6,446 nucleotides of DNA from Elusimicrobia bacterium RIFOXYB2_FULL_49_7 (GTDB lineage: Bacteria; Fibrobacterota; OXYB2-FULL-49-7), in NCBI GenBank assembly GCA_001800515.1, contig MGVN01000162.1, forward strand, positions 2,885 to 9,330. Reading direction: 5' to 3'. Every line of letters starts with the position of its first letter. The stretch's first letter is position 1. The notes below the pieces were generated by a model. That model worked only from the letters and a program-made list of their open reading frames with translations, made no database searches and was not told the origin of the DNA. A program made the translations under genes and the position numbers. Of this stretch, positions 1 through 5,506 are shown piece after piece.

Positions 1-431
1 AAATTTTTGGTGCCTGCGTTTATTCTTTTTTCGATATAGGTACAGTTCTTCTCTTTTATTACCGGGTTTTCGGTCCGTACCGCCACCCCGGCATCCACCA
101 CCACTACCCGGGCGCCTATGTGGCGGGACAGTACATTGATGCCTGCGCCGCCATTGAGGAAATTTTGCACCATCTGTACAGTCACTTCCTGCGGGAACGC
201 GCTCACCCCTGCTTTTGCTATGCCATGATCAGCTGCAGCGGTAACAATGACCTTATTGGAAACCCGGGGGGTATCTTTGCCGGTTATTCCTGCAACCTGT
301 TTTGCGATCTCTTCAAGCCTGCCAAGGCTTCCCTGGGGTTTTGTCAGGCGGTCGAGCCTGGACTGTGCCCTGTCCATGGCAGCAACATCTAACCCGGTAA
401 TACTGTAGAGGGTATCGGTGAGCCTGTTCAT
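1..431 (-). CDS. cobT: Nicotinate-nucleotide--dimethylbenzimidazole phosphoribosyltransferase, N-terminal part
   Basis: CobT transfers the phosphoribosyl group of nicotinate mononucleotide to the lower-ligand base (usually 5,6-dimethylbenzimidazole), giving alpha-ribazole phosphate for the nucleotide loop of cobalamin. It is a soluble cytoplasmic enzyme. The window edge cuts the gene: 143 codons are present of a family normally near 350, so the catalytic glutamate near the C-terminus is not visible. Family signatures seen are KPQGSLGRLE (residues 31-40), the stretch TAAADHGIAKAGVSAFPQEV (64-83), and FLNGGAGINVLSR (91-103). The start ATG lies 10 bases after the cobU stop, and its Shine-Dalgarno sequence (AGGAGA) begins inside the cobU TAG stop, so the two genes are probably translationally coupled. 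The visible part is clearly more GC-rich than cobO and cobU upstream. The identification is secure. Confidence 0.96.
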   Translation of the reverse strand, partial: MNRLTDTLYSITGLDVAAMDRAQSRLDRLTKPQGSLGRLEEIAKQVAGITGKDTPRVSNKVIVTAAADHGIAKAGVSAFPQEVTVQMVQNFLNGGAGINVLSRHIGARVVVVDAGVAVRTENPVIKEKNCTYIEKRINAGTKN

Positions 432-441
432 GTCGCTTCTC

Positions 442-960
442 CTATTTAAGCCTTATGGGATATCCTGAGATCATTGCATATGCCTCGTCACTGTGGCGGG
501 CTATGGCCTGATTGATGCTCCCTGCCAGATCCCTGAAATCGCGGGCAAGCTTGTTCTCCGGGACTATTCCTGAGCCTACTTCATTGGAAATAAGTATGAT
601 AGCGGGCTTAAAGTTCTGCTTGAAGTTTGTAAATTTGCGAATATAATTTTTGATTGATTTTTCAGTGTTTCCTGAAAGCATCATGTTGGAGAGCCACAGC
701 GTGAGGCAATCGATAATATAGACATCTGTTTTGGGGGAGTTCTTTTTGAGGGCTTCGATAAGTTTATAGGGTTCTTCTATGGTACGCCAGGAGGACGGCC
801 TTGCTTTTTTATGGAGAGCCACCCTTTTTTTCATTTCCTTATCAAGGGGAACGCAGGTCGCGATAAAGGTGACGCGTTTTCCATGTTGTTTCGCAAGCTC
901 CAGAGCATAACTGCTCTTGCCTGAACGCGCCCCGCCGGTGAGAAAAATAAGCTTTGCCAT
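442..960 (-). CDS. cobU: Adenosylcobinamide kinase / adenosylcobinamide-phosphate guanylyltransferase
   Basis: CobU (CobP) phosphorylates adenosylcobinamide and then attaches GMP to give adenosyl-GDP-cobinamide, the acceptor for the lower nucleotide loop. It is cytoplasmic. At 172 residues it has the usual family length. The P-loop is GGARSGKSS at residues 9-17. The stretch 34-60 matches the family segment that carries the guanylylated histidine; H50 is the candidate, inferred from family alignment from memory. DCLTLWLSNM (84-93) is the Walker B-like segment. SNEVGSGIVPENKLARDFRD (125-144) is a further strongly conserved block. The ATG follows the cobO stop with only one base between them (TAACATG), indicating coupling. 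The gene is AT-rich in its middle part. No inactivating change is visible. Confidence 0.96.
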   Translation of the reverse strand: MAKLIFLTGGARSGKSSYALELAKQHGKRVTFIATCVPLDKEMKKRVALHKKARPSSWRTIEEPYKLIEALKKNSPKTDVYIIDCLTLWLSNMMLSGNTEKSIKNYIRKFTNFKQNFKPAIILISNEVGSGIVPENKLARDFRDLAGSINQAIARHSDEAYAMISGYPIRLK

Positions 961-961
961 G

Positions 962-1477
962 TTAGTACTCTATACCTCTGACTGCTTTGCATCCTTTTTT
1001 AAAAGGATGCTTGACTTCCTTCATCTCAGTGACAAGATCAGCGCAGTCAATAAGCTTCTTTGGTGCGCATCGTCCAGTAATAATTATATTAGTTTTTGAA
1101 TCTATTGATTTAATCACTTCAAGCAATGCTTTAAGTTCAATGTATCCTTCCCTGAGGGCAATATTGAACTCCTCAAGCACGATGAGATTGTATTTTTTTC
1201 TGCTTTTGAGAGCTTTTTTGAAGCATTCCAGGGCTTCTTTGCATTCATTTTTTACTTGTTTATGTGGAATAGCAGGGAAACAGTAGGGATGCTTCATTGC
1301 AAATGAGAAAAAATCAATATTCTTTAATTTTTTAAGTATTTTTTGCTCTCCGTAGAATTCTTTTCCTTTGAAAAGCTGGATTATACATACTTTCCATCCC
1401 CTTCCAAGAGCACGGATCACTTGGCCTATGGCTGCTGTTGTTTTTCCCTTCCCATTGCCTGTATTGACTATGATCAT
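962..1477 (-). CDS. cobO: Cob(I)yrinic acid a,c-diamide / corrinoid adenosyltransferase (CobO/BtuR type)
   Basis: This ATP:corrinoid adenosyltransferase places the 5'-deoxyadenosyl group on the cobalt of reduced corrinoids, both in de novo synthesis and in salvage of imported cobinamide or cobalamin. It has 171 residues, typical of the CobA/CobO/BtuR family and unlike the PduO or EutT types. The P-loop near the N-terminus is GNGKGKTT (residues 7-14). Further family signatures are LIVLEEFN (98-105, with Glu where Asp is more common), ITGRCAP (133-139), ADLVTEM (146-152), KHPF (156-159) and the terminal GIEY. The start overlaps the stop of the preceding acetyltransferase by four bases (ATGA), and a GGAGAA Shine-Dalgarno lies about 11 bases upstream, inside that gene. 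Composition is markedly AT-rich: 13 G/C in the 60 bases 1081-1140. Confidence 0.96.
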   Translation of the reverse strand: MIIVNTGNGKGKTTAAIGQVIRALGRGWKVCIIQLFKGKEFYGEQKILKKLKNIDFFSFAMKHPYCFPAIPHKQVKNECKEALECFKKALKSRKKYNLIVLEEFNIALREGYIELKALLEVIKSIDSKTNIIITGRCAPKKLIDCADLVTEMKEVKHPFKKGCKAVRGIEY

Positions 1478-1929
1478 CTGTTTAATTTCTCCATGAACAT
1501 GAGGTTTACTTTGTCATTGATCTTGTCGATCTTGAACATTATATAGCCGCGCTTTTCATAGAAACGTATATTTTTCTTGCTTTTTGACCCGGTGAATAAT
1601 TCAAACCTCGTTGATTTAATAAATATTTTTTCAATTTCATGCATCAGTTTCGTGCCAATCCCCTGTTTTTGATGATCAGGATGTACAATGAGCCTTCCTA
1701 TATAACAGGTCCCTTCCTTTTCATATGCCCGTACAGAGCCTATTATTTGGTTGTTATCTACTGCTTTAATGAAAACAGAGCTTGTGAACTGTTGTCTCAG
1801 TTCATCGATAGTTTGAGTTAAGGGCGGGAGCGAGGAGTCATTGTACAGAATTGCCTCGCTCTGGTAAGCCAGTTTCTGGATTTCCAGTATTTGACTGGCA
1901 TCTTCTATTACAGCGCGCTCAAGTAGCAT
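1474..1929 (-). CDS. GNAT-family N-acetyltransferase, first gene of the cobalamin operon
   Basis: This is a 151-residue acetyl-CoA-dependent acetyltransferase of the GNAT fold; its substrate is unknown. The acetyl-CoA binding motif A is seen as GRLIVHPDHQKQGIGTKL (residues 78-95), with the pyrophosphate loop Q87-K-Q-G90-I-G92. The later motif FYEKRGY (123-129) is the usual GNAT beta6-alpha4 region. The N-terminal RAVIEDASQILEIQKLAYQ (5-23) is the typical first strand and helix. A moderate AGGA Shine-Dalgarno lies about 10 bases before the ATG. The gene lies directly after the cobalamin riboswitch and terminator and overlaps cobO by four bases, so it is co-transcribed and probably coupled with B12 genes. 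GNAT proteins are not core B12 enzymes, so a role in corrinoid or lower-ligand metabolism is only an inference from position. It could be an unrelated passenger. Confidence 0.9.
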   Translation of the reverse strand: MLLERAVIEDASQILEIQKLAYQSEAILYNDSSLPPLTQTIDELRQQFTSSVFIKAVDNNQIIGSVRAYEKEGTCYIGRLIVHPDHQKQGIGTKLMHEIEKIFIKSTRFELFTGSKSKKNIRFYEKRGYIMFKIDKINDKVNLMFMEKLNR

Positions 1930-1956
1930 AGGCTCTATTCCTTTTTTACACCCTAA

Positions 1957-1978
1957 TGATCCCGCCTTGGCGGGATCA
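1957..1978. repeat. Perfect 10-bp inverted repeat (hairpin) between riboswitch terminator and first gene
   Basis: TGATCCCGCC and GGCGGGATCA form a perfect 10-bp stem around TT. It is not followed by a T-run on either strand, so it is not an intrinsic terminator. It lies in the untranslated part of the cob operon mRNA, about 28 bases before the acetyltransferase ATG, where it could act on mRNA stability or ribosome access. The same GGCGGGA/TCCCGCC pair occurs at two other intergenic sites in this window. Confidence 0.75.
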
Positions 1979-1990
1979 CGGCATCGGGGG

Positions 1991-2022
1991 TTATTTCAAC
2001 CATCCGGGGATGGTTAAAATAA
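1991..2022. repeat. 15-bp inverted repeat with one mismatch, overlapping the terminator U-tract
   Basis: The arms 1991-2005 (TTATTTCAACCATCC) and 2008-2022 match as reverse complements at 14 of 15 positions, separated by GG. The inner 8 bp AACCATCC/GGATGGTT is perfect. On the minus strand the first arm includes part of the U-tract of the terminator just upstream, so this hairpin can form only in transcripts that read through. Its function is unknown. Confidence 0.7.
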
Positions 2023-2051
2023 AAAAAACTCATTCAGTACGGAAATGAGTT
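2016..2051 (-). terminator. Intrinsic terminator of the cobalamin riboswitch
   Basis: On the minus strand AACTCATT (2051-2044), a 9-base loop (2043-2035) and AATGAGTT (2034-2027) form a perfect 8-bp stem. It is followed at once by TTTTTT, A and TTTT (2026-2016), the layout of a rho-independent terminator. It stands between the cobalamin aptamer and the first gene of the operon, so it is the expression platform. The stem is AU-rich and of modest stability, as expected for a conditional terminator. An upstream aptamer segment can compete for its rising arm (see findings). Confidence 0.88.
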
Positions 2052-2082
2052 AGGATATCCCCTCTTAATAAGGAGTACATAA

Positions 2083-2098
2083 CCTTTCCCGCGAAAGG
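2083..2098 (-). other. Small hairpin in the riboswitch linker
   Basis: CCTTTC and GAAAGG form a perfect 6-bp stem with a four-base loop (GCGG on the minus strand) between the end of the aptamer and the terminator. It may act as a pause hairpin or spacer between aptamer and expression platform; that role is inferred only from position. Confidence 0.5.
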
Positions 2099-2108
2099 AC
2101 TCTATTAA

Positions 2109-2227
2109 ACCAGAAAGCTGTCGGCCGGACTCGAGAAACAGGGGCGATACCTTGCTCTCATTACCGTTGCGGGGCAGTGCCCGGATGTCTCCTTCCGGAG
2201 AGGTACGGGACTTCCTCAGCTTATGGT
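2109..2227 (-). promoter_or_regulatory. Cobalamin (adenosylcobalamin-type) riboswitch aptamer
   Basis: On the minus strand the region shows the conserved cobalamin riboswitch core: GAGGAAG (the AGGGAA-type box), then a hairpin, then CACTGCCCCGCAACGGTAA (the CCCGCxACxGT box), and finally GAGTCCGGCCGAC (the AGxCcGgagacC-type box). The hairpin corresponding to P4/P5 is CCCG-TACC-TCTCC, loop GGAA, GGAGA-CATC-CGGG (2181-2210). A closing P1 helix is visible: ACCA-T-AAGCTG (2227-2217) pairs with CAGCTT-TC-TGGT (2120-2109). At about 119 bases it is compact for the family. It lies just downstream of a strong promoter and upstream of a terminator and a cob operon, so it is expected to switch the operon off when B12 is plentiful. 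The class is called by eye from consensus; a covariance-model search would settle the exact limits and subtype. Confidence 0.88.
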
Positions 2228-2245
2228 GTATGTCAAAGATACCAC

Positions 2246-2274
2246 ATCATAGTATTTTCAGGCATCACTGTCAA
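2246..2274 (-). promoter_or_regulatory. Sigma70-type promoter of the cobalamin operon
   Basis: On the minus strand TTGACA (2274-2269), a 17-base spacer and TATGAT (2251-2246) form a near-perfect sigma70 promoter. Transcription should start near 2239-2240, a dozen or so bases before the riboswitch P1 helix. The -35 box contains the TGA stop codon of the preceding gene. Confidence 0.85.
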
Positions 2275-2879
2275 GCAGGGATCTTTTCGTCGATCCTGTT
2301 GTCCTTGAACCATATGACGAACTGCCGGAAGGAAAGGGCAGCGGAAGATATCTCCATGTGATCTTTCCTCTGAATGGCGAAAACGAGCATCTGAAGGCTG
2401 TTTTTTATTCCCTGGTTATACTGCACGGGCATTTCCGGGTGGAGCTTCAGGAGAAAATCATCTTTCACGTACGATGTTTCAGCAAGGACGACCGTGAGGA
2501 TATGGAGGGCCTTTTTTGATTGTTCGGGGGTCAGACGGGCAACGGCCCTGGTATTCTTGAAGAGTTCCAGCATTTCGCCGCACACTTTGATGGTGTTGGT
2601 GAAATGCTGCGCGGTTTCTTTTTCCTCCGTTGACAGGGAGACAACAGGCACCTGCGGGAGTGACGACTGAACGGTCAGGGGCTGCGCGGCGAACGCATAA
2701 TACGGCCAGACGATCGCCCGGCCGGTCGCAATAAGCTCGCCTTTGTTTATCCAGGCATCCCAGCCCACTTCTTTGACGTACCGTATATTATAGAGCGGCG
2801 CGAAGATGAACAGGACCGAAAAAACATACAATGCGGCAAGCAGAAGAAAAAGTTTTCCTGCAATGCGAACGGCTCCCAT
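2271..2879 (-). CDS. Unrecognised membrane-anchored protein with helical extracytoplasmic domain
   Basis: This 202-residue protein belongs to no family recognised here. One hydrophobic segment near the N-terminus (about residues 8-29, KLFLLLAALYVFSVLFIFAP) follows a short basic start (R5, K9), consistent with an uncleaved signal anchor. A conserved-looking stretch follows: GWDAWINKGELIATGRAIVWPY (two-part, residues 39-60). Residues 65-85 are Pro- and Ser-rich and look like a linker. Residues 85-200 look mainly alpha-helical and charged, with a single Cys (C100). The orientation (helical part in the periplasm) is inferred. The ATG is supported by GGAGG four bases upstream and by a good promoter at 2925-2953. 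The gene stands alone between the receptor terminator and the cob promoter. No frameshift is apparent. Confidence 0.85.
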   Translation of the reverse strand: MGAVRIAGKLFLLLAALYVFSVLFIFAPLYNIRYVKEVGWDAWINKGELIATGRAIVWPYYAFAAQPLTVQSSLPQVPVVSLSTEEKETAQHFTNTIKVCGEMLELFKNTRAVARLTPEQSKKALHILTVVLAETSYVKDDFLLKLHPEMPVQYNQGIKNSLQMLVFAIQRKDHMEISSAALSFRQFVIWFKDNRIDEKIPA

Positions 2880-2924
2880 GATGCCTCCGTGTGTACGGAT
2901 GGTATTTCTCCGATTACGATGGAC

Positions 2925-2953
2925 ATCCTATCAAATATAGGCACCCTTGTCAA
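2925..2953 (-). promoter_or_regulatory. Sigma70-type promoter of the membrane protein gene
   Basis: On the minus strand TTGACA (2953-2948), a 17-base spacer and TAGGAT (2930-2925) match the sigma70 consensus well. The start of transcription would be near 2918, leaving a leader of about 40 bases that includes the GGAGG ribosome binding site of the gene starting at 2879. Confidence 0.75.
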
Positions 2954-3033
2954 AATGTGCCGGATGGATGAGTATATCCCCTTTTTTATGGCGTCTTGTT
3001 ATGGATGAAATCTGTCTTTTAACAAATAATACG

Positions 3034-3075
3034 AACAGAGCCTGCTATCCGCCGTGGTGGACGGGAGGCTCTGTT
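3034..3075 (-). terminator. Probable terminator of the TonB-dependent receptor gene
   Basis: A perfect 10-bp stem, AACAGAGCCT (3075-3066 as read on the minus strand) with AGGCTCTGTT (3043-3034), encloses a 22-base loop that can form a further inner helix. It starts about 30 bases after the receptor stop codon. On the minus strand it is followed by CG and then a T-rich stretch (TATTATTTGTT) rather than a pure T-run, so it is a weaker intrinsic terminator or a 3'-end stabilising hairpin. Confidence 0.6.
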
Positions 3076-3104
3076 TAGAGGCTCGATCTGCCGTTTGTCG
3101 GGAG

Positions 3105-5219
3105 TCAATACTTTGCCGAGAGCATTACTCTGATATTGCGCGGCGGCTGCATATACTGTATCGGAGACGTCCCTCTCGTATTAGCATGGTAATAGTCGGT
3201 ATCAAAAAGGTTTTCTACATAGAATGACAAACTCGCCTTTGCGCCATTACCCAGATTCAACTCAGACGCCACTATGTTCATATTGACCACCGTCCACGAT
3301 GGAACCGTGTAGAGTTCTGTTGCGCCTGAAGTATACGCCAATGTCGGGTCATATTGAGCAGCTTCTATTTTCGTTTCTGCCCAGTTCTCTAAGAACACAC
3401 TGGCGATCAGGTGTTTTAAAACATCATACGAAATACCTAGCTTCGTTTTTGTCGCCGGTATATTCAGTACCTCTTCCGTACCCAGCACCTTATTCTTATC
3501 GGGCAATACATATCTGACGCCGACAAATCCCTGTAATTTATTATACCTGCATTTCAACATATCCTCAAACCCATGTACGGTGAAAGAGTCGCTGTAACTG
3601 CTGTTTTCATTTGGCAAAGCTCCTGTAATGAGCATATTCAAGGATTTCATTTGATATAACGCGGCAATATTAACAAAATGCAGTTTATCAATTCTTTTTT
3701 CCTGAGAATAATTAAGCTCCGTCATTTCCATCTGCTGGGTAGGGATATTAGAGCCGGCCGCAGCATCTACTTCCCACACGTTATATGACCTGAACCCTTT
3801 TCCATAGGTCAGCTTTACCGCGGTTTGGGCATTGGGTTGAAAAATGGCACAGCATCTTGGAAGTATAGTGGCTTGAACAAAGTCTCTGTCATCATACATT
3901 AACCCAAGGTTTAATCTCAACTTGTCTTCCATGAAAAAGTGAGAGTCCTGAATATAGTATGAACGAGAAGTCGGAGATTTATAAGTGCCTGCATAGGGCC
4001 CTGTTAAACCGTATTGATTCTGATAGATGCGCAGGGTATTATAGGCATGGTAGGTATGGTCATTATTCTGATATCGTAGATCTACTCCGCCTATAATGCG
4101 ATGTTTATCATTGGGATGGTAATCTGCCTGGATGAGGAACTGGTTACGGTAGAATGCTCCAAGCCATGTGCTTGATTCAAAAGTGGTGTTAATATCTTCA
4201 TAACTTGACATCGTGGCCGGATCAATAGCGGCGCCCTCAAACCGTATGTTTTCGTCATGATCGGCCAAGTGCCTGTACTCCACATTGGCTTTCAGTTTTT
4301 TGCCGAACTCGTGGTCAATACCCAGGGTGATCAGCTTGTAGCTTCTTTCAGAGAGAGGAGTATTGAAACTATACCTGATATACTCAAGGCCTTCGGAGTT
4401 CCTGGTTTTGAAATAATTGATGTTTCCGTACACTCCTTTATAGCGGAGGTTCAGATCAAAAGTCCAGTCCTCTTCTCCTATAAATACTCGCTGAAGGTTA
4501 TGGTCGCGGTATTGATCCAGACTCGACCTGGAATAGTTTTTGTCGTCAGTTGCAAACCGGTGCAGTGTATCCCAGTTCCTGTCGGTCGTAAAATACGAAC
4601 CGCTGAACCCTATAGAAAGCCCGTCAGGGGTACCTTTTTTAAAAACAGCCGCGATCTGCTGAGTGCCGGCCTGGCCCTGGATAAATTCCACTTCATTGGT
4701 GTCCGTCTGATCATCGCCGATCTTCGTGATAACATTGATAATGCCCTGCATCGCGCTGGCTCCGTACAAGGTGGAATTGGGCCCCATGAGAACTTCCACT
4801 TTTTTGATGCGGTGTGAAGGGAAACCGTTGGTAATAAATGCTTCATCGGCTAGAAGGTTCTGCACTTCGCGGCCGTCGAGGAGCAGCAGCGTTCCGCTGA
4901 AATTTCCAGTGAAACCTCTTTGTCCTCCCTGAAGCCAGTTGTAATCGTATTTGTAATCAATGTTGGGAATAGAGGCAAGAATTTCCTTTAGATCTCTCCA
5001 GCCGTATCTTTTAATATCTTCTTCGGTGATCACATACACTGTCCCCGAAGCGCCTATCAAGGTTTCCTGGAATTTTGCGGCGGTAATAATGGAGGGTACA
5101 TCAATAAACAGGAGGTCTTCCATTTCTATTGTATTGCTGGCTGCCTGTGCTAAAAAGGAACTATTCTGAAAACCATAACAAAGCAAAAGGCACATCAAGA
5201 AGCAGATTCTTTTTATCAT
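3105..5219 (-). CDS. TonB-dependent outer-membrane receptor
   Basis: This 704-residue outer-membrane active transporter takes up a scarce ligand such as a siderophore, corrinoid or other metal complex, using energy from TonB-ExbB-ExbD. A signal peptide is visible at residues 1-26 (basic KR, hydrophobic core, AQA before the predicted cut). The segment IEMEDLLFIDVP (31-42) is where a TonB box would be expected. The plug domain spans about 46-166, with VYVITEEDIKRYG (61-73), LLLLDGREVQ (111-120) and KKVEVLMGPNSTLYGASAMQ (139-158) followed by GIINVITK. The rest is rich in alternating aromatic strands of a 22-strand barrel and ends in ENLFDTDYY and a terminal aromatic (Tyr), the usual outer-membrane insertion signal. 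The length is typical and the gene intact. An AGAGG site precedes the ATG by 6 bases. The nearby B12 genes make a corrinoid ligand conceivable, but the sequence alone does not show the ligand. Confidence 0.95.
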   Translation of the reverse strand: MIKRICFLMCLLLCYGFQNSSFLAQAASNTIEMEDLLFIDVPSIITAAKFQETLIGASGTVYVITEEDIKRYGWRDLKEILASIPNIDYKYDYNWLQGGQRGFTGNFSGTLLLLDGREVQNLLADEAFITNGFPSHRIKKVEVLMGPNSTLYGASAMQGIINVITKIGDDQTDTNEVEFIQGQAGTQQIAAVFKKGTPDGLSIGFSGSYFTTDRNWDTLHRFATDDKNYSRSSLDQYRDHNLQRVFIGEEDWTFDLNLRYKGVYGNINYFKTRNSEGLEYIRYSFNTPLSERSYKLITLGIDHEFGKKLKANVEYRHLADHDENIRFEGAAIDPATMSSYEDINTTFESSTWLGAFYRNQFLIQADYHPNDKHRIIGGVDLRYQNNDHTYHAYNTLRIYQNQYGLTGPYAGTYKSPTSRSYYIQDSHFFMEDKLRLNLGLMYDDRDFVQATILPRCCAIFQPNAQTAVKLTYGKGFRSYNVWEVDAAAGSNIPTQQMEMTELNYSQEKRIDKLHFVNIAALYQMKSLNMLITGALPNENSSYSDSFTVHGFEDMLKCRYNKLQGFVGVRYVLPDKNKVLGTEEVLNIPATKTKLGISYDVLKHLIASVFLENWAETKIEAAQYDPTLAYTSGATELYTVPSWTVVNMNIVASELNLGNGAKASLSFYVENLFDTDYYHANTRGTSPIQYMQPPRNIRVMLSAKY

Positions 5220-5225
5220 AGCTAC

Positions 5226-5256
5226 CTCTCATAGGATGCCCGCAGGAGCGGGAGAG
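5226..5256 (-). promoter_or_regulatory. Hairpin that can occlude the receptor ribosome binding site
   Basis: On the minus strand CTCTC (5256-5252) is complementary to GAGAG (5230-5226), which is part of the Shine-Dalgarno GAGAGG of the receptor gene. Between them lies an inner CCGC-TCCT-GCGG hairpin, with a 9-base bulge on the 3' side. When formed, the helix would bury the ribosome binding site. Confidence 0.45.
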
Positions 5257-5490
5257 TTGTGCACTTACTGCTTTAGAGATCCTTTGGTATTGAGAATTTA
5301 GGGCGAGAACGTTGTGAGCAGGGCTCTCATTATCTCCTTATCAATAGGGTGGAGGCGTGGCTATGATTTTTTACTTATAGAGCGAGGTTGAAATGATGGC
5401 AGGAGGCTCAACTACGATAGCATCTCGTGAAGCAAAGTACGATTTCTCCAGATACAAGACGAACAATCTTATCGTAACTGAGTGCATGGA

Positions 5491-5506
5491 ATCCCCCCTG
5501 GGGGAT
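5491..5506 (-). other. GC-rich hairpin early in the receptor leader
   Basis: ATCCCCC and GGGGGAT form a 7-bp inverted repeat around two bases, roughly 30 bases downstream of the predicted transcription start. No T-run follows, so it is not a terminator. Confidence 0.5.

Noticed and set aside
120..392. Plus-strand open frame of 90 codons
   Set aside because: It lies wholly opposite cobT, whose family motifs are unmistakable. It has no own ribosome binding site and no protein-like motif.
1957..1978. Intrinsic terminator between riboswitch and acetyltransferase
   Set aside because: The 10-bp hairpin has no following T-run on either strand (TTAGGG follows on the minus strand).
4257..4817. Plus-strand open frame of 186 codons
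   Set aside because: It is antisense to the plug and first barrel strands of the receptor gene. Its length reflects the codon pattern of the real gene, and no family signature is present.
5318..5346. Fur-box-like sequence (minus strand GATAAGGAGATAATGAGA)
   Set aside because: Match to the Fur 19-mer is poor, and the site is about 200 bases downstream of the predicted transcription start, not over the promoter.
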